This document shows, piece by piece, positions 53,693 through 62,161 of a stretch of 64,000 bases of DNA. The stretch covers positions 1 to 64,000 of the forward strand of contig JBAOID010000033.1 of NCBI GenBank assembly GCA_037045435.1, in the 5' to 3' direction. Numbering within the stretch: the stretch's first letter is position 1; each line of letters begins with the position of its first letter. The position numbers were made by a program, and so were the translations under genes. A model generated the notes under the pieces. That model was not told the origin of the DNA. It saw only the letters and a list, made by a program, of their open reading frames with translations, and did not search any database. This DNA comes from CBDUEF01 sp018063485 (GTDB taxonomy: Bacteria > Pseudomonadota > Alphaproteobacteria > Rhodobacterales > Rhodobacteraceae).

Positions 53693-54418
53693 TCAGAACG
53701 GCAGCAGAATATCTGCAACCTGTTGGCCATAGCGCGGCTGCTGTACATCGGTGATTTGTCCGCGGCCGCCATAGGAAATCCGGGCACCAGCGATCTTGTC
53801 ATATGTGATTTCATTCTGCCGCGAGATGTCGATCGGGCGCACATACCCGGTAACCAGCAATTCCCGCAATTCGAAATTTACCCGCACCTCCTGCTGCCCC
53901 TCGATGCGCAAAACGCCATTGGGCAACTCTTCAACGACCGTGGCAGCCACCCGCAAGGTCAGTTTTTCCTTGCGGGCGACGGACCCGGTTCCGGCATAGG
54001 ATGAATTCGAACTGGTTGAAACCGCATCGGCCATGCTGGCCCCGCTGGGCAACTCGCCGTTGATCCGCTGCGGAATACCAAACAGCGACGGCATTCCCAT
54101 CTTTTCGGAGCTGCCGCGCTTGCGGCTCGTAGAGTTGGAAATCTCGGCGCTGTCATCAATCTCGATCACCACCGTCAGAATATCGCCTCGCCGCATCGCG
54201 CGCCGGTCGCCAAACAGCGAGCTGCGCCCGGCTGTCCACAGGGAGGATGCGTCGGCCGGTCCGTCAGGTTCGGCATCCACCGGCATCGGGTTTGAATACA
54301 TGGCATGGTGCTGATAGCTGCCTTCCAGTGGTGAAAACTCCGGCGCACGGCCAACTTGTGACAGCCGGGTACAGGCACTCAACAGCAGAAGGGAAAGCAA
54401 AAGAAACCGCATCATCAA
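53693..54418 (-). CDS. flgH: flagellar L-ring protein FlgH
   Basis: This 241-aa outer-membrane lipoprotein has the lipobox LLLLSAC with lipidated Cys at residue 16. FlgH motifs: SSLWTAGRSSLFGDRRAMRRGDILTVVIEIDDSAEISN in parts, GTGSVARKEKLTLRVAATVVEELPNG in parts, and VTGYVRPIDISRQNEITYDKIAGARISYGGRG in parts. It forms the outer bushing of the rod. The length is normal and the frame intact. Confidence 0.95.
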   Translation of the reverse strand: MMMRFLLLSLLLLSACTRLSQVGRAPEFSPLEGSYQHHAMYSNPMPVDAEPDGPADASSLWTAGRSSLFGDRRAMRRGDILTVVIEIDDSAEISNSTSRKRGSSEKMGMPSLFGIPQRINGELPSGASMADAVSTSSNSSYAGTGSVARKEKLTLRVAATVVEELPNGVLRIEGQQEVRVNFELRELLVTGYVRPIDISRQNEITYDKIAGARISYGGRGQITDVQQPRYGQQVADILLPF

Positions 54419-54427
54419 TGCCTTTGT

Positions 54428-54847
54428 CTAGTTTTGTGAAGTCACAAGGACGGTGCCAGCGGCGTCGATCTTGCCGAAAACAGTGGTGCGTGAGGTCAGG
54501 TTCATCACCGCGATAACATCGCCTTCGCCGCCACGCTCCAAAGCCCGCCCTTCGGTCAGGATCGCCAGCGGCCCGGCTTGATAGGCAAGCGCGATGATCT
54601 GATTGCGCTCAACTTTTGCGCTGGTGCCAATGTCGCTGGGGTGGATTGGGCGGCCAGGAAACAGAGTAATCCGTGCCTCCTGGCCGATTGCGTGGGTCGG
54701 ATCGGTCAGGGCGTCGGGGATATCGGCGGCCACCAAGGTAACATCCTCGGCCGTCAGCACCGCATGGGCAGGAATCACCCGTGTTGCCACCAAGGCATCG
54801 GCAAGCGCCGGGAACGGCAGGGCCAAGAGAACCAATCGCCACATCAC
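54428..54847 (-). CDS. flgA: flagellar P-ring chaperone FlgA
   Basis: This 139-aa exported protein has the signal peptide MMWRLVLLALPFPALA and one SAF domain (ATRVIPAHAVLTAEDVTLV ... GQEARITLFPGRPIHPSDI). It is the short form typical of Rhodobacteraceae; enterobacterial FlgA has an extra N-terminal domain. It assists FlgI P-ring assembly in the periplasm. The start overlaps the flgG stop. Confidence 0.9.
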   Translation of the reverse strand: MMWRLVLLALPFPALADALVATRVIPAHAVLTAEDVTLVAADIPDALTDPTHAIGQEARITLFPGRPIHPSDIGTSAKVERNQIIALAYQAGPLAILTEGRALERGGEGDVIAVMNLTSRTTVFGKIDAAGTVLVTSQN

Positions 54848-55629
54848 CGCACCTGCGTGGTTGTTGACAGCATCTGATCGGCCGCTGTGATCACCTTGGC
54901 GTTCAACTCGTATCCGCGTTGGGCTTTGATCAATTCGGTCACCTCGCGCACGGCGTCCACACTGCTTTCCTCAAGATAGCCTTGGCGCAAGGTGCCAAGC
55001 CCGTTCATCCCGGCGGTGCCCGAGGCCGGCGCACCCGAGGCCGGGCTTTCCAGAAACAGGTTCGATCCCATCGCCTCCAGCCCCTTTTCATTGCTGAAAC
55101 CGGCCAGCGACAACTGACCAAGTTGCGTTGGATCTACCTGGCCGTTGAAACTGGCCCAAACCTCGCCGTTTGGGTTGATCGAAATGCTAGTGGCATCGGC
55201 GGGAATGGTGATGCCGGGGGAAACCGGATAGCCGTCCGACGTTATAATCTGTCCATCACCCGTGCGCTTCAACGATCCGTCACGCGTATAGGCGGCCTCG
55301 CCCGAGGGCAGTGTCACCTCCAGATATCCACTGCCCTCAACCGCAACATCGAGATCGCCGCCCGTCGCCACCAGTGGCCCTTGGGCCACCACCACCGAAA
55401 CGGCGGCTGGCCGAACGCCCATTCCCATCTGCACCCCGGTCGGCAGCATGGCGCCATTCTGAGCGGAAACAGAACCGGGGCGGGCAAGCTGTTGATAATG
55501 CAGATCCGCGAAATCGGCGCGGCGGGCGTTATAGCCGGTGGTCGACATATTGGCGAGGTTGTTGGACACAACATCGACGCGCATCTGTTGCGCGCTCATC
55601 CCCGAGGCTGCGATTTGCAGGGCGTTCAT
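54844..55629 (-). CDS. flgG: flagellar distal rod protein FlgG
   Basis: At 261 aa this is the standard length. It has the rod-protein N-terminal motif MNALQIAASGMSAQQMRVDVVSNNLANMSTTGYNARRADF in parts. The middle D1 domain has GDLDVAVEGSGYLEVTLPSGEAAYTRDGSLKRTGDGQI in parts. The C-terminal helix is YLEESSVDAVREVTELIKAQRGYELNAKVITAADQML in parts. It is exported by the type III apparatus and builds the distal rod. It is intact. Confidence 0.96.
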   Translation of the reverse strand: MNALQIAASGMSAQQMRVDVVSNNLANMSTTGYNARRADFADLHYQQLARPGSVSAQNGAMLPTGVQMGMGVRPAAVSVVVAQGPLVATGGDLDVAVEGSGYLEVTLPSGEAAYTRDGSLKRTGDGQIITSDGYPVSPGITIPADATSISINPNGEVWASFNGQVDPTQLGQLSLAGFSNEKGLEAMGSNLFLESPASGAPASGTAGMNGLGTLRQGYLEESSVDAVREVTELIKAQRGYELNAKVITAADQMLSTTTQVR

Positions 55630-55640
55630 GGTGGATTCTC

Positions 55641-56350
55641 CTACCGGCCCAGCGTCTGAACGACGCCGCGCATACGTTGGTCTTCCCGGTCAAGGAAGGT
55701 TTGGCCCAGCTCATAGGCGCGCTGAACCTCGATCATTCGGGCGATCTCGAAAATCGGATTGACGTTGCTTTCTTCCAGCCAGCCTTGCAGCATCATGCCG
55801 CCCGGCTTTGGTTCTTCACCTGAACTGCTGAACAAGGTGCCGCTCTCATGCTTCAGGCTCAGGGGATCGGTCGGTTGCCACAGCCCGATCTTGGCAATCG
55901 GGGCGCCATTGGCTGACAGCGTTCCATCTTCTGCAACAGCGATCTTGCCGGCATCGGGGGGCACGGCAATCGGCGCGCCTCCCTCGTCCAGCAGGCGATA
56001 TCCGTCATTGCTCACCAGCTCGCCGGTGGGGGAAGGCGTAAAACTTCCTGCGCGCGTCAACCGGTTGCCCTGCGCAGTTTCCACCAGAAAGATCCATCGC
56101 CCTGAATGGCAAAATCAAAAGCCCCACCAGTTTGCTGCAATGCGCCAGGCGACAGGTCGACATTGCGCGCGTCGCCTGTCGCCATCGACAGCGACGGGCC
56201 ATTGCCAACCCGTTTGACATATTCCTCGAACACCACGCCTTCCCGGCGAAAGCCAGATGTTGAAATATTGGCGATGTTATTGGCTACCACACCCATTTCG
56301 CGCATCAGTCCGGATTGGCGGGTAAGGGCAATATATCCAGCGGAGTCCAC
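55641..56350 (-). pseudogene. flgF: flagellar proximal rod protein FlgF, one frameshift
   Basis: This rod protein is of about 236 aa. The first frame, from the start at 56350, is YIALTRQSGLMREMGVVANNIANISTSGFRREGVVFEEY in parts, ending FAIQGDGSF. The second frame begins VETAQGNRLTRAGSFTPSPTG and runs to the normal C-terminus ARMIEVQRAYELGQTFLDRED. One base is missing near 56088, where the text should read ...SF-L-VETAQGN. Being an essential rod subunit among intact neighbours, this is most likely a consensus error. Confidence 0.9.
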
Positions 56351-56353
56351 GCC

Positions 56354-56623
56354 CTAACTCCCTGCGATCAGCGGAATGATCCGCTGGGTGAAAAAGCTGA
56401 CAAGGGTTGCGGTCATGAAACTCATCGAGACCCAGAACACCACCATCATCGCCCCGACTTTTGGCACGAAGGTCAGCGTGGTTTCCTGAATCGAGGTCAG
56501 GGCCTGAAACAAGCCGATTGTTACACCCGCGATCAGGGCAACCGCAAGCAACGGCGCCGACATCACCACCGCTGTCCACAGGGCCTGGCGCAAGATGTCA
56601 TACAGGGTTTCGGTCGTGATCAT
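56354..56623 (-). CDS. fliQ: flagellar export apparatus protein FliQ
   Basis: This 89-aa protein with two transmembrane helices (VVMSAPLLAVALIAGVTIGLFQALT and GAMMVVFWVSMSFMTATLVSFF) matches FliQ in size and in the SIQETTLTFVPK linker. It is part of the FliPQR export gate. The start overlaps the fliE stop by 4 bases. Confidence 0.95.
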   Translation of the reverse strand: MITTETLYDILRQALWTAVVMSAPLLAVALIAGVTIGLFQALTSIQETTLTFVPKVGAMMVVFWVSMSFMTATLVSFFTQRIIPLIAGS

Positions 56624-56901
56624 ACCGGCATCCTCAGGATTTCCTGATAGGCCTCCACCACCTTGTCGCGCACCGTTGCCACGGTTTCCACGGCCAGTTG
56701 CGATTGTGCCAGCGCCTGAACCAGCGCGTGCGGGTCGGCGTTCCCGGTCATGGCAGCGCGGGCGGTTTCCTCGCCCGCAGCCAGGGTTTCGGCAAAGCTC
56801 CTGGCCATTCCGACCAAGCCGTTTTCGCCGTGCGAATCCGGCGCGGCAGCGCTTCGCGCCTGCGTGTAGGATTGGCTGGCAAGGGTGCTTCTGATGTCCA
56901 T
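56620..56901 (-). CDS. fliE: flagellar hook-basal body complex protein FliE
   Basis: This 93-aa MS-ring/rod adapter has the family C-terminal motif MTGNADPHALVQALAQSQLAVETVATVRDKVVEAYQEILRMPV in parts. It is preceded by flgC and overlaps fliQ. It is intact and of normal size. Confidence 0.94.
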   Translation of the reverse strand: MDIRSTLASQSYTQARSAAAPDSHGENGLVGMARSFAETLAAGEETARAAMTGNADPHALVQALAQSQLAVETVATVRDKVVEAYQEILRMPV

Positions 56902-56910
56902 TCTAGACTC

Positions 56911-57285
56911 CTATCGACGTAAAAGATCGAACAGGCTCTGCGTCATCTGTCGCGCCTGATCAAAGAGTTTGAGGTTCGCCTCATAGCTGCGCTGCGCCTC
57001 ACGAGCGTCAGCGATTTCGATCACCAGATCGACATTCGAGCCGTCATAGTGACCGGTTTCATCCGCCAGCGGATTGCCGGGGTCGTAGACATCCGCCAGC
57101 GGCGATTGATCCAGACGGACCTTGCCCGCCTGCACTTCGCCCAGCACATCACGAAAGCTGACCAGCTTGCGGCGATAGCCCGGTGTGTCGGCATTGGCGA
57201 TATTTTCGGACACATGCTGCAAGCGCATCGCCTGCGCCTGCATCCCAGATGCCGAATAACTCAGGGATTTCAGAAGATCGCTCAT
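56911..57285 (-). CDS. flgC: flagellar proximal rod protein FlgC
   Basis: This 124-aa protein has the N-terminal rod motif SASGMQAQAMRLQHVSENIANADTPGYRRKLVSF in parts, a YDPGNPLADETGHYDGSNVDLVIEIADAREAQRSYEANL stretch in parts, and a C-terminal QMTQSLFDLLRR helix. It is slightly shorter than the enterobacterial form. It lies 8 bases after flgB. Confidence 0.95.
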   Translation of the reverse strand: MSDLLKSLSYSASGMQAQAMRLQHVSENIANADTPGYRRKLVSFRDVLGEVQAGKVRLDQSPLADVYDPGNPLADETGHYDGSNVDLVIEIADAREAQRSYEANLKLFDQARQMTQSLFDLLRR

Positions 57286-57293
57286 CTCCCCCC

Positions 57294-57689
57294 CTACCGT
57301 GACCGGCCAAGCGAAGCGCGAATGATGTCAGAAGTATTTCGATAGATCGCCAAGGCCATTTCGTGGTCTTGGCGCACCGTGGCGGCCTTGACCATTTCCT
57401 GCTCGATCGACACCGAATTCCCATTGGGGGCGGTGGATTGCCCACCGCCTTGCGGCACCGGATCGGGGCTGGCCCACGGATCTGACCCCGCGCGCCCCAA
57501 ATGCCCGGCCCGCGTCGCCTGCATCGGCATCGCCGCTTCGAAATAGCTGGCGGCAAAATCGGGCACGTCCATCGCCTTATATCCCGGCGTATCTGCATTG
57601 GCGATATTCTTCGCAATCAGCCCAAGCCGTTGCCCGGCCCGCTCTGCCATGGCCTGCGCCATGGATGTCACCGTCAGTTTTTCAAACAT
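57294..57689 (-). CDS. flgB: flagellar proximal rod protein FlgB
   Basis: The protein has 131 aa from the ATG at 57689; a GTG/ATG further up is less likely. It has the rod motif AERAGQRLGLIAKNIANADTPGYKAMDVPDF in parts and the C-terminal SIEQEMVKAATVRQDHEMALAIYRNTSDII in parts. It is the first gene of the leftward flagellar run, divergent from fliI over 85 bases that must contain both promoters. Confidence 0.93.
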   Translation of the reverse strand: MFEKLTVTSMAQAMAERAGQRLGLIAKNIANADTPGYKAMDVPDFAASYFEAAMPMQATRAGHLGRAGSDPWASPDPVPQGGGQSTAPNGNSVSIEQEMVKAATVRQDHEMALAIYRNTSDIIRASLGRSR

Positions 57690-57774
57690 CGGGGCTTCTC
57701 CCTCGATTACCTTCACCAAGGCTTAAGGGTGATCTCCTTTAGAAAGGGTAAGCAGCGAACAAAGTGGGGGTGAA

Positions 57775-59082
57775 ATGGGAACAGTTTTTGACGGACTTCT
57801 GGCAGAACTGGCCGAGGTTGCCGCTGTGTCCCCGATCGGGCGGGTTGCCGAGGTGGCGCGGGGCACTGTCCGTGTCAGCGGGCTGGAGCGGATCGCACGG
57901 CAGGGGGATCGGGTGCTGATTGAAGGACAACTCGGAGGTGAGGTCTTGCAACTGTCGGCCAGCGGCATGTTGGTGCTGACCGAGGGCGCGCCCGACGGTC
58001 TGGCGATTGGCGCAATGGTCGAGCTCTGCTCGGGCAGCAGTATCGCCCCGGATGACAGTTGGATCGGTCGCATCATTGATCCTTATGGCCGCCCCCTGGA
58101 TGGCCGTCCCTTGTTTCGAGGGCCGGTCGGCTGTGATTTGCGCGCTCTCGCGCCGCCCGCCGCGTCGCGTCGCCGGCTCGGCAGCCGGCTGTCGACAGGA
58201 GTGGCCGTTTTCGACACCCTTTTGCCCTTGGTGCAGGGTCAGCGGATCGGGCTTTTTGCGGGTTCAGGTGTTGGTAAGTCCTCGCTCTTGGCGAAATTTG
58301 CGCGTGGGGTCGCCGCTGATCTGGTGGTGATTGCGCTGATTGGGGAACGTGGGCGCGAGCTGCGCGAGTTTACCGAACACGTCCTTGGCCCCGAGGGGAT
58401 GGCGCGCTCTGTCGTGGTCACGGCCACCTCGGATCAATCTGCCTTGGCGCGGCGGCGCTGCGCCTGGACGGCGATGGCGGTGGCTGAACATTTCCGCGAT
58501 CAGGGTCTGCATGTGCTGTTCTTGGCCAATTCGATCACCCGTTTTGCCGAGGCCCATCGTGAGGTTGCTTTAGCGGCTGGCGAGACTGCGGCGCTGCGTG
58601 GCTACCCGCCGTCTTTGTCACAGGCGATCATGTCTTTGGCCGAACGTGCGGGGCCGGGTCCGCAAGGTTCGGGCGACATCACGGCGGTCTTTTCAGTCTT
58701 GGTTGCTGGGTCGGACATGGAAGAGCCGGTCGCGGATATTCTGCGCGGCGTCTTGGATGGCCATGTCGTGATGGACCGGAAAATCGCGGAACGTGGGCGT
58801 TTTCCGGCGATTGACCTTTTGCGTTCGGTGTCGCGCAGCCTTCCGGGGGCCGCCACAATGGATGAAAATGCGTTGATTGTCGAAGCGCGGCGGTTGCTGG
58901 GCGCTTGGGACCGGGCCGAGATGATGATTCAGGCCGGGCTATATGCCAAGGGTTCCGATCCGTTGATTGATGCCGCAACACGGGTCTGGCCCGCACTTGA
59001 TGCGTTCTTGGCCGAGGATGCACCACGCGAAGGGGTCGAAGGCAGCTTTGCACGGCTGGCAGCGGCACTTGCAGCAAAATGA
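57775..59082 (+). CDS. fliI: flagellar export ATPase FliI, with Asn in the Walker B position
   Basis: This 435-aa ATPase of the flagellar type III export system is related to F1-beta. It has an N-terminal beta barrel (to about 85), Walker A FAGSGVGKSS near 161-170 and the GERGRELREFTEHVLG motif. The segment LFLANSITRFAEAHREVALAAGE has Asn-252 (codon aat, 58528-58530) where the family has the Walker B Asp (DSxTR). ERAGPGPQGSGDITAVFSVLVAGSDMEEP follows in parts, with a normal C-terminus. A single g-to-a change would give this. Either it is an error or an enzyme with weakened Mg-ATP binding. It is divergent from flgB. Confidence 0.93.
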   Translation: MGTVFDGLLAELAEVAAVSPIGRVAEVARGTVRVSGLERIARQGDRVLIEGQLGGEVLQLSASGMLVLTEGAPDGLAIGAMVELCSGSSIAPDDSWIGRIIDPYGRPLDGRPLFRGPVGCDLRALAPPAASRRRLGSRLSTGVAVFDTLLPLVQGQRIGLFAGSGVGKSSLLAKFARGVAADLVVIALIGERGRELREFTEHVLGPEGMARSVVVTATSDQSALARRRCAWTAMAVAEHFRDQGLHVLFLANSITRFAEAHREVALAAGETAALRGYPPSLSQAIMSLAERAGPGPQGSGDITAVFSVLVAGSDMEEPVADILRGVLDGHVVMDRKIAERGRFPAIDLLRSVSRSLPGAATMDENALIVEARRLLGAWDRAEMMIQAGLYAKGSDPLIDAATRVWPALDAFLAEDAPREGVEGSFARLAAALAAK

Positions 59083-59094
59083 TCAGTCTGCGGC

Positions 59095-59913
59095 CTAGCG
59101 TCTGCGCGCGTTGGCCGCGATCTGCTGCATTATGGCGAGCGCATTGGCGCTCGCCCCCGACTGGGCTGAATAGCTGTCCGCTTCGGACCGGATCAAGAAC
59201 CGCCGGATCAGCGTTTCGACCTTGCCGGTGTCGGTAAACTGCGAAACCTGATCACTGCCGAGTTGAGCGGCGGCCTTGCTTTTGAATGTGGCCAGTTGCT
59301 GGTCAAGATCGAGTGTGCCCAATGCGCTTGGCAGTCCCAGCGCCTTTTCGAAAACCTTGCGCAATGGGGGATTGCCCATGATGGTGAACCATTTCGCATC
59401 CTCACTTGATCCGGCTTTGCTGGCAATCGTCGGCAAGTCCCGCTGCGTATTCAAGGCAAGCCGCAAATCGCCATTTTGATCGCCAACCGCAGACTCAAAC
59501 TGCCGGGTTTCATAGGCTGACAGGATCTTATCTGGAAAGGTCGAAATCTGGGTGATGGGAATTGGAAAATCACCGAAACCGAAAGCTGCGGACAGCTTTT
59601 GATACTGTTTGTCTGCCAAGCGATTGGCCAGAGCGCCGGTGGTCAAAGTGCCGTCGGCCAACACTTTGCGGATGAAGGCCTTGTTGTTGATATCACCATC
59701 CAACCCGAAGGCGCCCAGCGCAACTTTCAAGAGCCGTCGGTCAGAAACCAAGGCATCAGCCGTTTTGATCTTGCCGATATTGGTGCGGAAGTAATCCTCA
59801 TCGCGTCTGATTTCGGCGCCTTTGACAAAGGCAGCGGTCTGAGCGGGGAGTGTCCGCTTCAACAGAGCCCAACCCGCGTAACCGCCAAGCGAAAGGCTGG
59901 GTGCAAAACTCAT
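59095..59913 (-). CDS. DUF1217-type flagellar-locus protein
   Basis: This 272-aa protein is found beside flagellar genes in Rhodobacteraceae and Rhizobiales. Features include GGYAGWALLKRTLPAQTAAF at the N-terminus, an IRRDEDYFRTNIGKIKTADALVSDRRLLKVALGAFGLD block in parts, and repeated helices with FPDKILSAYETRQFE. The C-terminus ANALAIMQQIAANARRR is helical. Its role is not established; secretion or filament assembly has been suggested for the family. It overlaps flbT by 4 bases, so it belongs to the flagellin-side transcription unit. Confidence 0.85.
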   Translation of the reverse strand: MSFAPSLSLGGYAGWALLKRTLPAQTAAFVKGAEIRRDEDYFRTNIGKIKTADALVSDRRLLKVALGAFGLDGDINNKAFIRKVLADGTLTTGALANRLADKQYQKLSAAFGFGDFPIPITQISTFPDKILSAYETRQFESAVGDQNGDLRLALNTQRDLPTIASKAGSSEDAKWFTIMGNPPLRKVFEKALGLPSALGTLDLDQQLATFKSKAAAQLGSDQVSQFTDTGKVETLIRRFLIRSEADSYSAQSGASANALAIMQQIAANARRR

Positions 59914-60314
59914 ATCGGGCGGGCGGCCATCAACCGCTCTTCGCGCGGCAGCAATCCGCGCAAGGCACGCATTACCTGATAGTGCTGATCTTCCAAAACG
60001 GCGGCCGTAGCCTGTGACAGCAAGGCGCGGCTGTCGTGATCGGTCAGCACCTGACTCAATTGCTCGATCCCACGCAAAAGCTGCATCTTCGCATCCCTTG
60101 GGTCGGCATCCCCCGAAAGCACCAGTTGTGCGATATAACAGACCCGGCGCACCGGAGTGTTCACCGACTCGGGGTGGATGGCATCGCGTAGACGCAAGAT
60201 ATTTGCGTTCGGTGTCATCACCGACAGGCGTGACCGCTTGTCACCGTTTTCGATCACCGCCCCATTGATCAAGACCCGCTCATGCGGCCCCAGTTTCAGC
60301 ACAAGTCCGCTCAT
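59910..60314 (-). CDS. flbT: flagellin mRNA regulator FlbT
   Basis: This 134-aa protein has the FlbT pattern LVLKLGPHERVLINGAVIENGDKRSRLSVMTPNANILRLRDAI in parts, then a helical C-terminal half. In Caulobacter FlbT binds the 5' leader of flagellin mRNA and limits its translation until the hook is complete. The neighbouring flagellin leader hairpin (62015) is a plausible target. It overlaps flaF. Confidence 0.93.
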   Translation of the reverse strand: MSGLVLKLGPHERVLINGAVIENGDKRSRLSVMTPNANILRLRDAIHPESVNTPVRRVCYIAQLVLSGDADPRDAKMQLLRGIEQLSQVLTDHDSRALLSQATAAVLEDQHYQVMRALRGLLPREERLMAARPI

Positions 60315-60679
60315 ACTCCACCACCCTCACCGCGCAACCCGCGCATCACAGCGGTGTTGATGTCGATCAAGACCTCAACCGATCCGTTGTCGTCGCGGAC
60401 CGTGCGGCTGTGGTGTGCAGTGAATTCATAAAGATAGAACAATTGCGCGCGCAGTTTCGCAGGCAGGGTGTTTCCTTCATCTGCCACATCTGCGGCCAGC
60501 GTTGACCACAGCCGCTGATTTTCTTCCAATGCCGTAACCAGTCCGGCATAATTCTGGCGTCGCGTTGAAGCAGCGGCTTTCAGCCGTTGGGTGCAGCGGG
60601 CAAGCAAATCATATTCTGCCCGACGCGGCATCTGCGGGGGCGCTTCGGACTGCACGTAAAGGGAGCGGGCGGCGATCAA
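60311..60679 (-). CDS. flaF: flagellin synthesis regulator FlaF, probable TTG start
   Basis: The protein has 122 aa if translation begins at TTG 60677-60679, which has an AAGGAAGG site 8 bases before it. No ATG in frame fits the family start. FlaF pattern: ARSLYVQSEAPPQMPRRAEYDLLARCTQRLKAAA in parts, NQRLWSTLAADVADEGNTLPAKLRAQLFYLYEFTAHHSR in parts. It acts opposite FlbT, promoting flagellin synthesis or secretion. It follows the flagellin gene. Confidence 0.87.
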   Translation of the reverse strand: MIAARSLYVQSEAPPQMPRRAEYDLLARCTQRLKAAASTRRQNYAGLVTALEENQRLWSTLAADVADEGNTLPAKLRAQLFYLYEFTAHHSRTVRDDNGSVEVLIDINTAVMRGLRGEGGGV

Positions 60680-60710
60680 TTTGGCATCCTTCCTTGGGGA
60701 ACGGGGGCGG

Positions 60711-60740
60711 AAAATGGGCCGGAGGCTTACCCCCGGCCCC
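60711..60740 (-). terminator. rho-independent-like terminator after flagellin
   Basis: On the minus strand GGGCCGGGGG and CCTCCGGCCC form a GC-rich stem with a small TAAG loop, followed by ATTTT. It lies right after the flagellin stop and before flaF. It is expected to reduce read-through from the very strong flagellin promoter. Confidence 0.65.
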
Positions 60741-60746
60741 AGTGCG

Positions 60747-61965
60747 TCAGCGGAACAGCGACAGGATGTTCTGCGGCTGCTGGTTGGCAATCGACAGCGA
60801 TTGCGTTGCCAGCTGCTGTTGCACTTGCAAGGCCTGCAACCGTGCCGAGGTTTCTTCCATATCGGCATCCACCATCGAGCCGATTCCCGATTTCAGCGCA
60901 TCCGTCAGCTTGCCGACAAAGTTGCTCTGAATGTCGATCCGCTTTTGCGATGAACCAAATTGAGCCGCTGCGCCGATCGAAGTTTGCAGCATCGATTCGA
61001 TATTGCCCAAAGCCAAAGCCGCTCCAGAGCCGGTCGAGACATCAATGGTCGACAAGGCGCCAAGGCCGCCGGCATCGGCATTCTTGAATTGGCCGACTGA
61101 CCGACAAGTCTTTGGTGCCGTTGTTGGTGAACACCAATTGACCAGGATTTGCACTGTCATAATCCACCGTCAGACCGGCAACTCCCAGCGTGTCGATTGA
61201 ATTTTTCATCCCGACCGAGATCAGGTCGGAAATCGAGTTGCCAGCACTGACGTCCGAGGCGGTGACGGTATAGGATGCCTCCTTGTCGCCCACCCGCATC
61301 GATGACCTTGTCTCCGGCGGCCCAGGCCGTTGCCCCGTCTGCGATAGTGATGTCGTCAGTGCCGCCGGCCTTGTCCAGCGACAAAACAAAAGTGTCCTTG
61401 TCGGTCGAGATCGTGCCGCCGGTCGAGGCCGAAAACACGTCATTGGCAACGTAATCGCCGGTAGACAGGTTCTGCCCGGTGACAGTGATCGACGAGGCTT
61501 TGACACCTGCGCCGACTTGCGGTCAAGAGACGCCAGAACATCCACACTCGAGGTGCTGCCGTTCACCAGGTTCAGTCCGTTGAACTGTGCCGCGCCCACG
61601 ACCAATTCGACCTGGCCGCGCAGAGCAACGATATCGGTCTGGATCTTGGCGCGATCAACATTGTCTTGTTGCGCCGCAACGATCTTGCCTTTCATCTGTG
61701 TCAACAGATCGGTCACGGTTTCCGAGGCCTGACGGGCCACCGACAGCGTGGAGGAGCCGAGATTCAGACTGTCGGAAATGCCCTTGAAACCCTCAACATC
61801 CGATTCCATCACTTTCGAGATGGCCCAGACCGCTGCGTTGTCCTTGGCCGAGGCCACTGATTTGCCGGTCGAGATTTCGGACTGTGTCTTGTTCATGTTT
61901 GCGTTGATGGATTTCATGGTCTGAAGGGCGACCATCGCACTGTTGTTGGTCAAAATGGACGACAT
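60747..61965 (-). pseudogene. flagellin, three frameshifts
   Basis: The N-terminal D0/D1 is clear from the start at 61965: SSILTNNSAMVALQTMKSINANM, ISTGKSVASAKDNAAVWAISKVMESDV in parts, and GAAQFNGLNLVNG. Near 61510 the frame changes to VFSASTGGTISTDKDTFVLSLDKAG. Near 61300 it returns to KEASYTVTASDVSAGNSISDLISVG. Near 61090 it changes again to the C-terminal D0 (IESMLQTSIGAAAQFGSSQKRIDIQSNFVGKL, QQLATQSLSIANQQPQNILSLFR in parts). The whole would be about 405 aa. Two of the shifts lie in the variable domain. In such an important gene, three indels suggest poor consensus, or collapsed paralogous flagellin copies. Confidence 0.9.
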
Positions 61966-62014
61966 ATTCAATTTCCCTTGTGATCGCCCGACGCTTTGCG
62001 TCCGGCAGGTTGAA

Positions 62015-62033
62015 CCATCGCTGAGGGCGATGG
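62015..62033 (-). promoter_or_regulatory. hairpin in the flagellin leader
   Basis: CCATCGC and GCGATGG (7-base perfect arms, 5-base loop) lie about 50 bases upstream of the flagellin ATG. They would form a stem in the 5' leader. FlbT, encoded three genes downstream, is known to act on flagellin leaders in Caulobacter. Confidence 0.5.
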
Positions 62034-62116
62034 ATAAACGGGCGTTCTGTCCGATGCGGCGGGCTTTGGTCCGTCGCGCCACCCCGTTCGGGATGCAGGG
62101 TCAGTAAGCCGTCGCC

Positions 62117-62135
62117 AGTGCTAAAAGAGTGCTAA
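62117..62135. promoter_or_regulatory. direct repeat AGTGCTAA x2 upstream of flagellin
   Basis: AGTGCTAA occurs at 62117-62124 and 62128-62135, an 11-base period (one helical turn), between the flagellin and FlgN-like genes. On the flagellin strand it reads TTAGCACT twice. It may be an activator site of the flagellin promoter. Confidence 0.45.
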
Positions 62136-62161
62136 CGCGCCACAGGAGAACTCTGCGCATT

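Noticed and set aside
57690..57774. CtrA or sigma-54 sites between flgB and fliI
   Set aside because: I looked for TTAA-N7-TTAA and GG-N10-GC patterns; only single TTAA half-sites are present.
62117..62135. CIRCE heat-shock operator near flagellin
   Set aside because: The half-site AGTGCTAA resembles CIRCE, but the two copies are direct, 11 bp apart, not inverted with a 9-bp spacer.
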